Shown here: positions 37,845 through 46,125 of the stretch, in pieces
How the letters are laid out: the number at the start of each line of letters is the position of its first letter
Numbering within the stretch: position 1 is the first letter of the stretch
Assembly: GCF_004569635.1 (NCBI RefSeq)
Contig: NZ_SPOZ01000008.1
Coordinates: forward strand, 20,374 to 84,373
DNA: 64,000 bases
Origin: Streptococcus sp. LYSM12
GTDB lineage: Bacteria; Bacillota; Bacilli; Lactobacillales; Streptococcaceae
Direction: 5' to 3'
The notes under the pieces: generated by a model
Databases searched by the model: none
What the model was told of the DNA's origin: nothing
The model's input: the letters and a program-made list of their open reading frames with translations, nothing else
Position numbers and translations under genes: made by a program

Positions 37845-38028
37845 CGGTCACCTCACTTTCTACTGAACCTTCCTGCACAATGGTAGGGTCTGACCAATCC
37901 GGTTGACCATTCTCATCAAACCGCATCAGATAAAAACATTCATAGGTATCTACTACTTCAAACTGTTCCATTACGATTTTAAATTTTAATATTGATAAAC
38001 GTCCTGCGTGATTGATATATTTTAACAC
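37822..38028 (-). CDS. Small phage protein upstream of holin
   Basis: 68 aa, starting with GTG at 38028 after AGGAGG at 7-base spacing: MLKYINHAGRLSILKFKIVM. It occupies the place of small proteins between tail genes and holin in streptococcal phages. I cannot name it. Its upstream tail genes are missing: the phage part of the window ends here. Confidence 0.6.
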   Translation of the reverse strand: MLKYINHAGRLSILKFKIVMEQFEVVDTYECFYLMRFDENGQPDWSDPTIVQEGSVESEVTDEGTVNS

Positions 38029-38099
38029 CCGTTTCCTCCTATTTATTTACGCTCTAGTCATTCAATATTTCATACTAATAGTCTGCCATATTTTTAAAA

Positions 38100-38330
38100 T
38101 CAAAAAAATCACGGTTAAAAAACCGTGACCTTCTCTGAGATAATCGCAAAATTCTAGGTTTGCGTGTTTAGCGCACCCTTCGATTGCGCTAAACACGCTG
38201 GCATACTGCCCGAAAACACAAAACTCAATCGTTTTGATTTTCTCCTGGTCTCGCCACTTCGTGCCGGCGTCTGCGAACCGCGCAGACAAATGCTCGCCGA
38301 AACTCGCAAGTCAAAAAGTGATTCTTCGAA
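38100..38330. other. GC-rich hairpin island of unknown role
   Basis: In 38029-38664 no protein gene is convincing, but three strong hairpins are crowded together: CACGGTT/AACCGTG (38121-38139), a 14-bp stem GCGTGTTTAGCGCA/TGCGCTAAACACGC (about 38163-38199) and GTCTGCG/CGCAGAC. The base composition is far more GC-rich than the surroundings. A 75-aa frame covers it on the minus strand. It could be a transfer or replication origin remnant from a plasmid or another element; this is a guess. Confidence 0.4.
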
Positions 38331-38414
38331 CCATTTTTGACAGCCCCCTTCTATACTTATCTACTTATCGTCTTTTTTGTTTCGCAGAATAGATAATTTC
38401 AAATATCATTCCTT

Positions 38415-38427
38415 GGTTCTGTTGCAA
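38415..38427 (+). mobile_element. Possible IS6-family end fragment
   Basis: GGTTCTGTTGCAA is identical to the first 13 bases of the IS6-family ends at 41827 and 50175. No transposase adjoins it, and it falls inside a short hydrophobic reading frame, so it could be a junction scar or chance. Confidence 0.4.
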
Positions 38428-38489
38428 TTGTATGTGGAGTCGGAACTTACTACTATATCATGAGAAATGAAGATTAAAGTTGAAACAAA

Positions 38490-38527
38490 AAAACAGATTG
38501 TTTTAAAATGTAAATCTGTTTTTTTTG
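38490..38527 (+). terminator. Terminator upstream of cadC (second copy)
   Basis: AAACAGATT...AATCTGTTTTTTTT. It insulates the second cad operon from upstream plus-strand transcription. Confidence 0.75.
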
Positions 38528-38597
38528 TTTGGTCTGATTTTATCACACCAATTATGTGATCAGAAAATGACCATTTTATGAACATTCAAACATTCAC

Positions 38598-38648
38598 TTG
38601 AATATAGATGAATGTTCTGATATAATATATTCAAAAAAATATTTGAAT
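38598..38648 (+). promoter_or_regulatory. Promoter and operator of the second cad operon
   Basis: TTGAAT (38598-38603), 17 bases and TATAAT (38621-38626), followed by ATTCAAA/TTTGAAT (38629-38648), a CadC-type operator just before the ribosome site. A further ATTCAA/TTGAAT pair overlaps the -35. Confidence 0.82.
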
Positions 38649-38664
38649 GTAAAGGAATGATCGT

Positions 38665-39017
38665 ATGAATAATGAAATTTGTGAAATAACTTGTATTCAT
38701 GAAGACAAAGTTAATCGTGCTAAATCTAAACTAGCAAACTTTGATACTCCGTCAGTAAGTGGTTTCTTTAAAATATTGTCAGATGAAAATCGACTTAAAA
38801 TTGTACATGCTTTAGTTCATGAAGATGAGCTATGTGTTTGTGATATTGCTAATATCATTGATGCTTCGGTCGCAACAACTTCACACTATCTGAACTCCTT
38901 AAAAAAATTGGGAGTAGTTGATAGTCACAAGGATGGTAAGTTAGTCTATTATTTTATTAAAAATATCAAAATCTTATGGAGCTTGGCGTAAATTTTAAAG
39001 AAGAGGTGCTAGCATGA
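38665..39017 (+). pseudogene. cadC: Second CadC repressor, frameshifted near the C-terminus
   Basis: ArsR/SmtB-family cadmium repressor. The written frame (108 aa) has MNNEICEITCIHEDKVNR (Cys6, Cys10), metal box DELCVCDIANII and recognition helix VATTSHYLNSL, then ends IKILWSLA. With one more A in the five-A run at 38959-38963 it would read [20 protein letters not shown] and stop at TGA overlapping the cadA ATG (ATGA), the classical coupled overlap. The dimer-forming C-terminal helix is therefore altered. This is the second cadC here that is one A short. Confidence 0.82.
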
Positions 39018-41131
39018 GTGAGAAAATGACCGAAAAAACCTATCGAATAGAAGGATTAAGCTGTACAAATTGTGCAGGTAAATTTGAAAAAAATGTAAAG
39101 CAGTTGCCAGGAGTTACGAGTGCAACAGTAAACTTTGGTGCAAGTAAGATTTCAGTAGAAGGCCAAACAACAATTGAAGAACTCGAAGAAGCGGGAGCCT
39201 TCGAAAATCTTATCATTCGTGATGATCAAGAAAATGATGAACAAGTTAGATCAAAAGAGTCTTTTATTAAACGGAATATCGCTTTAATCATCTCTCTTGG
39301 TTTTATACTTGTTGCTGTGATTTCCCAACTATCATTGGGCGAAGATCATTTATTAACGAAAGCTCTTTATATATTGGCAATAATAATTGGTGGATTTGAT
39401 TTATTTAAAGAAGGGTTCTCTGATTTGATCAAATTGGACTTCTCCATGGAATCTTTAATGACTATTGCAATTATTGGGGCCGCATTTATTGGAGAATGGG
39501 CCGAAGGTTCTATTGTAGTAATACTATTTGCTATTAGCGAAGCTTTGGAACGATTTTCAATGGATAAAGCAAGACAGTCGATTCGTTCTCTTATGGATAT
39601 AGCTCCCAAAGAAGCTCTTATCAGGAGAAACAATGTAGAGCAATTAGTCAGTGTCGATAAAATCGATATCGACGATATTATGATCATTAAACCCGGACAA
39701 AAAATAGCCATGGATGGGCTTGTTATCAACGGTCATTCTTCAGTAAATCAAGCAGCAATAACAGGAGAATCGGTTCCTGTTGAAAAACAGTTAGATGATG
39801 AAGTGTTTGCAGGAACACTAAATGAAGAAGGTGTTCTTGAAGTCAAAGTAACAAAAAAAGTAACGGATACAACGATTGCCAAAATCATTCACTTAGTTGA
39901 AGAAGCGCAAGGAGAACGAGCTCCTGCACAAGCCTTTGTAGATAAATTTGCAAAATACTATACGCCATTCATAATTATTATGGCCCTTTTGATAGTGGTT
40001 GTTCCTCCGCTATTCTTTGGTGGTGACTGGAATAAATGGCTTTACCAAGGGTTATCCATTTTAGTTGTCGGATGTCCTTGTTCATTAGTGATCTCAACAC
40101 CTGTTTCAATTGTTTCGGCTATTGGTAATGCAGCAAAAAATGGTGTTTTAGTAAAAGGCGGAGTCTATCTGGAAGAAATTGGTCATTTGAGAGCAATTGC
40201 TTTCGATAAGACTGGAACCTTAACAAAAGGAAAGCCTGTCGTAACGGATTTCATTGCAACCAGTTCTGAAACTGATATAAATTATCTATCGATTATTTCA
40301 TCGTTGGAATCTCTTTCTCAACACCCATTAGCTTCTGCTATTTTAAACGAAGCGGATAAAACTAATGTGGATTACAAGTCAATACAAATCGAGGATTTCC
40401 AATCTATCACAGGTAAAGGACTTACAGGTATACATCAAAACATACGTTACTATATTGGAAGCCCTAAACTGTTTTCTGCATCAGTAATCGAAGAAACAGC
40501 GGTCAAAGTACAATACAGACAATTTCAAGAACAAGGGAAAACCGCCATGTATTTCGGTACTGACGAACAAATTTTAGGAGTAATTGCTGTCGCGGATGAA
40601 GTAAGAGATTCAAGTGCTGCCGTTATTTCTGAACTCCACAAGTTGTCAATTGAACACACTATTATGCTTACTGGTGATAATACTAAAACCGCTGAATCTA
40701 TTGGTAAGCAATTAGGTGTGACTGAAATAAAAGGAGATCTAATGCCTCAAGAAAAATTAGATTCGATTAAAGCGTTGCGGACAACTTATAATAAAGTAGC
40801 AATGGTGGGCGACGGCATTAATGATGCACCAGCATTAGCTGCATCGACGGTTGGTATTGCAATGGGCGGTGCAGGAACAGATACGGCTCTCGAAACTGCT
40901 GATGTTGCTCTAATGGGCGACGATTTACAAAAATTACCATTCATTGTTAGACTTAGCCGTCAAACTCTAAAAGTAATTAAGCAAAATATCACCTTCTCAT
41001 TAGGTATAAAACTATTAGCTCTACTACTAGTCATACCAGGTTGGCTAACACTATGGATTGCTATTGTAGCAGATATGGGAGCAACGCTTTTAGTAACATT
41101 AAACGGATTACGATTGATGAAAGTTAAATAA
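39014..41131 (+). CDS. cadA: Second cadmium/zinc-exporting P-type ATPase
   Basis: 705-aa metal ATPase with C17-T-N-C20 in the metal-binding domain, CPC (354-356) followed by S instead of A, phosphorylation site D398, TGES and [12 protein letters not shown]. Reading frame is intact. It is the downstream gene of the second cad operon, on the strand opposite to the first, and ends at a terminator. The two cadA copies are diverged throughout, so they were acquired separately rather than by recent duplication. Confidence 0.95.
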   Translation: MSEKMTEKTYRIEGLSCTNCAGKFEKNVKQLPGVTSATVNFGASKISVEGQTTIEELEEAGAFENLIIRDDQENDEQVRSKESFIKRNIALIISLGFILVAVISQLSLGEDHLLTKALYILAIIIGGFDLFKEGFSDLIKLDFSMESLMTIAIIGAAFIGEWAEGSIVVILFAISEALERFSMDKARQSIRSLMDIAPKEALIRRNNVEQLVSVDKIDIDDIMIIKPGQKIAMDGLVINGHSSVNQAAITGESVPVEKQLDDEVFAGTLNEEGVLEVKVTKKVTDTTIAKIIHLVEEAQGERAPAQAFVDKFAKYYTPFIIIMALLIVVVPPLFFGGDWNKWLYQGLSILVVGCPCSLVISTPVSIVSAIGNAAKNGVLVKGGVYLEEIGHLRAIAFDKTGTLTKGKPVVTDFIATSSETDINYLSIISSLESLSQHPLASAILNEADKTNVDYKSIQIEDFQSITGKGLTGIHQNIRYYIGSPKLFSASVIEETAVKVQYRQFQEQGKTAMYFGTDEQILGVIAVADEVRDSSAAVISELHKLSIEHTIMLTGDNTKTAESIGKQLGVTEIKGDLMPQEKLDSIKALRTTYNKVAMVGDGINDAPALAASTVGIAMGGAGTDTALETADVALMGDDLQKLPFIVRLSRQTLKVIKQNITFSLGIKLLALLLVIPGWLTLWIAIVADMGATLLVTLNGLRLMKVK

Positions 41132-41141
41132 CACAACAAAT

Positions 41142-41176
41142 AAAAGAAGGCATGTTTATAAGCGTGCCTTCTTTTT
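41142..41176 (+). terminator. Terminator after second cadA
   Basis: AAAAGAAGGCATG...CGTGCCTTCTTTTT, 11 bases after the stop codon. Confidence 0.9.
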
Positions 41177-41259
41177 ATGATACATTTTTAGTTTTTTTGA
41201 ACGCTAGTTATGAAGCAAACTATGCGTCATTTAAATATTAAAATGACAGTCTAACCTTA

Positions 41260-41295
41260 TTAAGTAGGTGTTCCCATTAATACTTTGATTTCCTT
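41260..41295 (-). mobile_element. IS6-family transposase C-terminal scrap
   Basis: The minus strand reads KEIKVLMGTPT-stop, like the end of the IS6-family transposase at 49424 (TEIKVLLGIPA-stop). Only about 12 codons remain. It lies in the 41132-41429 gap and marks an old IS6 event. Confidence 0.5.
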
Positions 41296-41429
41296 AGATA
41301 ATAAAAAGCTCCAGAGAAATAAAATAAGATCTTCAAATTATAAATTTCATCTCTTTAAAAATTATTATTTTGAATTTTTAAAGAGAGCTTTTATGAGCAC
41401 CACCATTATAAAAGCTAAAAACAAAGCTA

Positions 41430-41723
41430 CTACACCAACGACAATAAAAGAAGTATAATCAGCATAGCTACCATCACTAAACATTTGAAGAGTAAAAATG
41501 CTGCAATAAAGCTAATTAAAAATTGAAGCCATATCTGGTGGATATATTTTTGGAGGAGAAAAATATATCCATACATGCCTATTAAAAGTAAAGTAAAATC
41601 TATATTTTGAAGTATAGGATCTCCTTGGATGATATTTATAATTAGAGTGGTAAATGTGACTACTAAAACAATAAATATCATCCTAAAAACAGGTTTACGT
41701 GATTCAAAAAAGAAATCATACAA
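41430..41723 (-). CDS. Small hydrophobic membrane protein
   Basis: 97-aa frame with three or four predicted membrane helices (MIFIVLVVTFTTLIINII; FTLLLIGMYGYIFLL; FLISFIAAFLLFKCLVMVAMLIILLLLSLV). It starts at a TTG without a good ribosome site and overlaps a recombinase remnant by 8 bases, so the true start may be elsewhere or lost. No family recognised. It lies between two IS6 scars and may be a fragment. Confidence 0.4.
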   Translation of the reverse strand: MYDFFFESRKPVFRMIFIVLVVTFTTLIINIIQGDPILQNIDFTLLLIGMYGYIFLLQKYIHQIWLQFLISFIAAFLLFKCLVMVAMLIILLLLSLV

Positions 41724-41826
41724 TTAGTTGGTCGATTTCTTTTTTTATTCGGTAAATTGTTTGCCTAGTCACATTGTAGTCTGTTGCAATCTTTGAGATA
41801 GCGACCCTATTCTCAAGATCCTGAAC
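41716..41826 (-). pseudogene. Resolvase/invertase C-terminal fragment
   Basis: The minus strand reads VQDLENRVAISKIATDYNVT then RQTIYRIKK to a TGA at 41716. This is the helix-turn-helix end of a Hin/Tn3-type serine resolvase. It begins exactly at the IS6 end at 41827, so the catalytic part was removed by an IS6-mediated deletion. Confidence 0.7.
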
Positions 41827-41848
41827 GGTTCTGTTGCAAAGTTTTAAA
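41827..41848 (+). mobile_element. Solo IS6-family terminal repeat
   Basis: GGTTCTGTTGCAAAGTTTTAAA, the end of an IS1216/ISS1-type element, with no transposase beside it. A resolvase fragment is on its left and a hydrolase fragment on its right, as expected for a deletion scar. Confidence 0.75.
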
Positions 41849-42064
41849 GCTAAAAATCAGTGGTTGGGAAAAGGTAATTTGCCTAAAAGTGGTAATATCA
41901 TCTTTTTTGACTGGGATGGTGATTCTGTTAGCGACCATGTAGGAATTGTTGAGAAAGTAGAAAATAACATTGTTTACACAATTGAAGGTAATTCAGGAGA
42001 CAAAATTGCTAAACTAAGTTATGAAAAAAACAGTCCTTATATCATGGGATATGGGACACCATAA
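41849..42064 (+). pseudogene. CHAP-domain hydrolase, C-terminal fragment
   Basis: The frame KAKNQWLGKGNLPKSGNIIFF...VSDHVGIVEKVENN...YTIEGNSGDKIAKLSY...MGYGTP is the second half of a CHAP/NlpC-type peptidoglycan hydrolase. It has the catalytic His (DHVGIV) but not the cysteine half. Such enzymes are common in conjugation modules. The 5' part is replaced by the IS6 end. Confidence 0.75.
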
Positions 42065-42104
42065 TCAAATTCTTTGATACATTAAAGTACAATCTTCATG
42101 AAAT

Positions 42105-42151
42105 AAAATAAAAAAGCTCTTATCTCCACAAATATGTTAGAGGTAAGAGCT
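42105..42151 (-). terminator. Terminator after the ABC permease gene
   Basis: On the minus strand AGCTCTTA...TAAGAGCT is followed by TTTTTTATTTTATTTC. Confidence 0.8.
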
Positions 42152-42176
42152 AATTCTAATAACTGTCTTTTAATTA

Positions 42177-42947
42177 TTAACTTCTTAATCCCTTTCCTTT
42201 ATCTACTAAATAATAACAAATTGCATAAAGAACGATGATAAAAAGGATTAATATTGTAATTGAAACCATAATTGGTACATCTGTCGTTCCAAGAAATCCA
42301 TAACGAAATCCTGAAATCATATAAACAATTGGATTAATTTTCGATACTGACTGCCAGAATGGCGGCAACATTGAAATGGCGTAAAATACACCACCTAAAT
42401 AAGTTAATGGCTGTAAAACAAATGTTGGTACAATTGAAACATCATCATAAGATTGTGCAAAAACACCATTAATTAAGCCTGCTAATGAAAATAAAATTGC
42501 AGTCATCAATAATGTAATCACCACAATAAACCATGAATAAACATGAAGTGGAACAAAAAATAGAGAAATGACTGTAACCAATGTCCCAACTAAGATACTC
42601 CTACCCAGTCCACCAATAACAAATCCCCAAATAATAACATGTGTGGGTACAGGTGCAACTAATAGCTCTTCAATATTCTTTTGGAATTTTTGAGAAAAGA
42701 AAGATGAAGAAACATTTGCGTAAGAACTTGTGATTGCAGACATCATAATTAAACCTGGTACAATAAATTCCATATAGGAGAAGCCGCCCATATCACCAAT
42801 ACGACCACCAATCATTTTTCCAAAAATAACAAAATATAATGAGGTCGTAATAACAGGAGGCACTAAAGTTTGTACCCATATCCGTAGGTAACGGTTGGTT
42901 TCCTTAACTGCTAAGCTTTTAAGTGCTGTAAAGTAGAAACTAAACAT
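42177..42947 (-). CDS. ABC-2 type export permease
   Basis: 256-aa membrane protein with six predicted helices and the ABC-2 signature ISGFRYGFLGT near the C-terminus; similar in layout to YadH/DrrB permeases. It overlaps the ATPase gene by 8 bases, so the pair is one exporter. Substrate unknown; families with this pair export drugs, antibiotics or polysaccharide precursors. No resistance type can be assigned. Confidence 0.85.
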   Translation of the reverse strand: MFSFYFTALKSLAVKETNRYLRIWVQTLVPPVITTSLYFVIFGKMIGGRIGDMGGFSYMEFIVPGLIMMSAITSSYANVSSSFFSQKFQKNIEELLVAPVPTHVIIWGFVIGGLGRSILVGTLVTVISLFFVPLHVYSWFIVVITLLMTAILFSLAGLINGVFAQSYDDVSIVPTFVLQPLTYLGGVFYAISMLPPFWQSVSKINPIVYMISGFRYGFLGTTDVPIMVSITILILFIIVLYAICYYLVDKGKGLRS

Positions 42948-43875
42948 TTTTCTCCTCCTTTTGATGTTTGTCTTCGGTAATTTTTAAGAACAACTCTTCC
43001 AATCTATTTGATTTATTGCGCATAGAAAGAACCTTGATATTTTGCTGATTGAGCTGCTCAAAAATATTATTAACTCCCTGATTTCGTTCAACTTCTATAG
43101 CAAGTGTTAGATCATCTTCAAAAAAGTGCTTATAACCTTTTATCACAGGCTTTTTGTCGTAGCTATCTAAATCAAAAATGAAAGTCTCATATTGTAGTTT
43201 TGATAGAAGTGCTTTCATACTTGTATTCTCAATTAGCTCACCTGATTGAATAATTCCAATGTTACGACAAAGCATCTCTGCTTCTTCTAAATAATGAGTT
43301 GTAAGAATGATTGTTGTGCCACTTTCATTTAACTCTTTTAAAAATGCCCACATTTCTCTTCTAAGCTCAATGTCCACTCCAGCAGTTGGTTCATCAAGAA
43401 TTAGCAGACGTGGCTCGTGCATTAATGCTCGAGCTATCATAAGTCTTCGTTTCATCCCTCCAGATAACATACGGGCACGAACATTTCTTTTATCCCATAA
43501 ATTGGACTGCTTCAAATACTTTTCACTACGTTTCAGTGCCTCTTTTCTTGAGACACCATAATATCCTGCTTGATTTACTACAATTTGTTGTACCGTTTCA
43601 AACGGATTAAAATTAAATTCCTGCGGCACAAGACCAATCTGTTGCTTTGCTCGCTCTAAATCATTATCAATATCATAATCAAAAACCTTCACTTGACCAG
43701 CAGTCTTATTAACAAGTGAGGTAATAATTCCAATTGTTGTTGATTTTCCAGCACCGTTTGGACCTAGCAGTGCGTAAAAATCTCCTTCTTCTACAGTTAA
43801 ATCAATACCACGCAGCGCCTCAACACCGGTCGCATATACTTTTTTTAAGCCTTTTAAAACTAGTGCATAGCTCAT
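42940..43875 (-). CDS. ABC transporter ATP-binding protein
   Basis: 311-aa ATPase with Walker A GPNGAGKST (about 38-46), Q-loop GLVPQEFNF, signature LSGGMKRRLMIARAL and Walker B LLILDEPTAGVD, plus the switch His in LTTHYLEEAE. Its C-terminal ~80 residues form a small accessory domain as in DrrA/YadG-type proteins. It is translated with the permease. Confidence 0.92.
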   Translation of the reverse strand: MSYALVLKGLKKVYATGVEALRGIDLTVEEGDFYALLGPNGAGKSTTIGIITSLVNKTAGQVKVFDYDIDNDLERAKQQIGLVPQEFNFNPFETVQQIVVNQAGYYGVSRKEALKRSEKYLKQSNLWDKRNVRARMLSGGMKRRLMIARALMHEPRLLILDEPTAGVDIELRREMWAFLKELNESGTTIILTTHYLEEAEMLCRNIGIIQSGELIENTSMKALLSKLQYETFIFDLDSYDKKPVIKGYKHFFEDDLTLAIEVERNQGVNNIFEQLNQQNIKVLSMRNKSNRLEELFLKITEDKHQKEEKNV

Positions 43876-43908
43876 TTACTCATTACCTCCTTACTTATAT
43901 TTCTTTTG

Positions 43909-43946
43909 TCAAAAAACAAATGCAGTCAAGGTGCAACTGCATTTGC
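43909..43946 (-). terminator. Terminator between the small membrane gene and the ABC exporter
   Basis: On the minus strand ATGCAGT and ACTGCAT with a short loop are followed by TTGTTTTTTG. Confidence 0.75.
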
Positions 43947-43952
43947 GACAAA

Positions 43953-44140
43953 CTATTTTTTGTCTTCTTTAGCTTTAGATTCTCTTTTTTTAGCTAAAAC
44001 ATATAGAACCACAACAATTATAACAAAATTTACAAATATACAAATATACCAACATTTATTTGATAGTTTAATAGTTTGGCAGCGAGGAAAGCTCCCAAGA
44101 TACCAGCAAGTCTTGCCAACGCTCTTTTTTCTTCTGTCAT
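43953..44140 (-). pseudogene. Small membrane protein split by a one-base shift
   Basis: From ATG 44140 the frame reads MTEEKRALARLAGILGAF...NYQINVGIFVYL and stops after 36 aa. In the next frame FVNFVIIVVVLYVLAKKRES continues with a membrane helix and a lysine-rich end, stopping at 43953. The whole span is 188 bases; one more base would give 62 codons and a single membrane protein. It lies between the CoA-disulfide reductase and the ABC exporter. Family unknown; the repair is inferred. Confidence 0.5.
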
Positions 44141-44164
44141 CTATTTAATCCCTTCATCATTAAA

Positions 44165-45838
44165 TCAGTTAGAGGCGAGCATTTGGGCAATTATCTGGTA
44201 ATTTTTATTTCCTCCAGATAAATTATAGACTTCTTTAAATCCTTCGTTTAACAGGATATTTTGAGCAGCATTTCCAGTTACGCCCTTATTACAATACGTG
44301 ATTGTTGTTACATTTTTATCTAGCTCCGCCACTCTATCACGTATTTCTGCTAATGGAATATGGATAGCCCCTTTAACACAAGAAATTTCATATTGTTTTT
44401 TGGAACGAGTATCAATAATTTGCAGTTGTTCTCCACTTGCTTGTCGCTCAATCAATTCAGTTGGGGTCATTAAAGGTGTTCCATTGCTTATTGCATTATC
44501 TAACGCCATTCCAGTATAAAGAACGGGGTCTTTCGTTGTCGCAAATGGTGGTGCATAAGCAAGGTCTAAATGGAACAAATCTTCTGCTACTGCACCAAAT
44601 GAAATTGCAGTGGCAATTACGTCAATTCGTTTATCTACACCTTGCTCTCCAATAATCTGAGCTCCAAGAATTCTCCCGCTACTTTTATCTGCTAAAGCTT
44701 TGATTGTCAGCTCTTTTCCACCTAAGTAGTCCGCATGATCTGGCTTAATATTATAAAGAATAGCTGTCTCTAATCCTTCTAATTTAGCTTCTTTTTCTGT
44801 TAAACCAGTATATGCAACCGCTAAATCAAAAACTCGAACAATACCAGTTCCTAAAATACCACGATGTTCCAGTGTTCCTCCTGTGATGATATCACCAGCA
44901 ATTCTACCCATCTTATTAGCAGTTGATCCAAGTGGACGATATATTGGTTTATCTGTAATGACAGAATAGCTCTCAGAAACATCTCCTACCGCATAAATAT
45001 GTGGTACCGTTGTCTGCATTTTCTTATTCACTTTAATCGCACCAGATTTTCCCAATTGAATAGTTGTCGATTGAATAAGTGAAGTATTCGGAGTAACACC
45101 AGCTGCAAGAATGACTAAATCCGATTTGATTGTTTGCTCTTGATTGGTTGCTAATTCAGTAATATAGCCATCCTTCTCTATTACTTTTGTGATTGTTGTA
45201 TTCAGTTGGAGCTTAACATGATTCTTTTCAAGCTCCTTTTGGACACGATAAGCCATATCAGCATCCATTTGTTTCATGACTTGATTGCCACGTTGAATAA
45301 TAGTTACCTCTATTCCTTTATGGACCAATTGCTCTGCCATTTCTAATCCAATAAAGCCTGCACCAATAATAGTAGCTTGTTGTGGCTTTTCTTTTTCAAT
45401 AAATGAGTGAATGGCAGCAGCATCTTGAATAGTACGAACATGAAAAAGATTTCTATTAGCTTGCTGTGCTTTAAAAATCTCTGGCACAATCGGTTTGGCT
45501 CCTGTTGCTAAAACCAATTCATCATAGGATTCGGTTTTCTTCTCCTTTGTTTGAAGATTCTCAACCTCAAGCGTTTGAGTTTCAGGATGAATAGCTGTCA
45601 CTCGATGCTCTGTAAAAATATCTACATTATAACGCTTTTTAAACCATGCAGCATTTCTAGGGGTCAACTTATCTAACTCTTCAACTTCATCTCCTATATA
45701 ATAAGGAATCCCGCAAATTGAATAGGAAATATCCTTGTCTTGGTCGTAGACAACAATCTCTGCTTCCTCTGTATTTCGTCTAGCCTTTGCAGCCACACTT
45801 GTCCCAGCTGCTACTGAACCAATAATCACAATTTTCAT
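44165..45838 (-). CDS. CoA-disulfide reductase with rhodanese domain
   Basis: 557-aa flavoprotein that reduces CoA disulfides or persulfides with NAD(P)H. FAD motif IVIIGSVAAGTSVAAKARR at the N-terminus, active-site Cys in SYSICGIPYY (C42 or C43), NAD motif IIGAGFIGLEMAE, and C-terminal rhodanese domain with Cys in ITYCNKGVTGNAA. Such fusions accompany arsenic operons in Gram-positive plasmids and islands, possibly supplying reduced thiols. It is the last gene of the ars cluster, downstream of the ACR3 remnant. Confidence 0.9.
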   Translation of the reverse strand: MKIVIIGSVAAGTSVAAKARRNTEEAEIVVYDQDKDISYSICGIPYYIGDEVEELDKLTPRNAAWFKKRYNVDIFTEHRVTAIHPETQTLEVENLQTKEKKTESYDELVLATGAKPIVPEIFKAQQANRNLFHVRTIQDAAAIHSFIEKEKPQQATIIGAGFIGLEMAEQLVHKGIEVTIIQRGNQVMKQMDADMAYRVQKELEKNHVKLQLNTTITKVIEKDGYITELATNQEQTIKSDLVILAAGVTPNTSLIQSTTIQLGKSGAIKVNKKMQTTVPHIYAVGDVSESYSVITDKPIYRPLGSTANKMGRIAGDIITGGTLEHRGILGTGIVRVFDLAVAYTGLTEKEAKLEGLETAILYNIKPDHADYLGGKELTIKALADKSSGRILGAQIIGEQGVDKRIDVIATAISFGAVAEDLFHLDLAYAPPFATTKDPVLYTGMALDNAISNGTPLMTPTELIERQASGEQLQIIDTRSKKQYEISCVKGAIHIPLAEIRDRVAELDKNVTTITYCNKGVTGNAAQNILLNEGFKEVYNLSGGNKNYQIIAQMLASN

Positions 45839-45858
45839 AAAGATGCCTCATTCCTTTT

Positions 45859-46095
45859 TTAAGTTTGCTTAAAATATTTTTGCTTAAATTTCAATGCTAC
45901 ATTTACTAAACCAATCAAAACCGGAACTTCCACTAGTGGACCAATTACTGCTGCAAAGGCTTCCCCTGAATTAATACCAAATACGCCAACTGCTACCGCA
46001 ATTGCTAATTCAAAATTATTGCTCGCTGCGGTAAACGATAATGAAGCTGCAATTGGATAACTGGTTCCCATACGTTTAGAAATATAGAAAAATTT
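45859..46095 (-). pseudogene. Arsenite efflux permease (ACR3 family), C-terminal remnant
   Basis: The frame reads [39 protein letters not shown] and ends in a basic tail. These are the last two helices of the ACR3 family, with the characteristic [15 protein letters not shown]. An in-frame TAG lies just upstream, and an AT-rich junction separates it from arsA. The first ~280 residues are missing, so this cluster has no arsenite channel in the window and ArsA has no membrane partner here. Confidence 0.85.
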
Positions 46096-46125
46096 CTATC
46101 TATCAATAAAAAAAATAAAATGCTT

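Noticed and set aside
38062..38289. 75-codon frame over the GC-rich island
   Set aside because: The frame follows from stems and loops; composition is symmetrical on both strands and no ribosome site is seen.
38415..38427. Full IS6-family element near 38.4 kb
   Set aside because: Only 13 bases match; there is no transposase and no second end.
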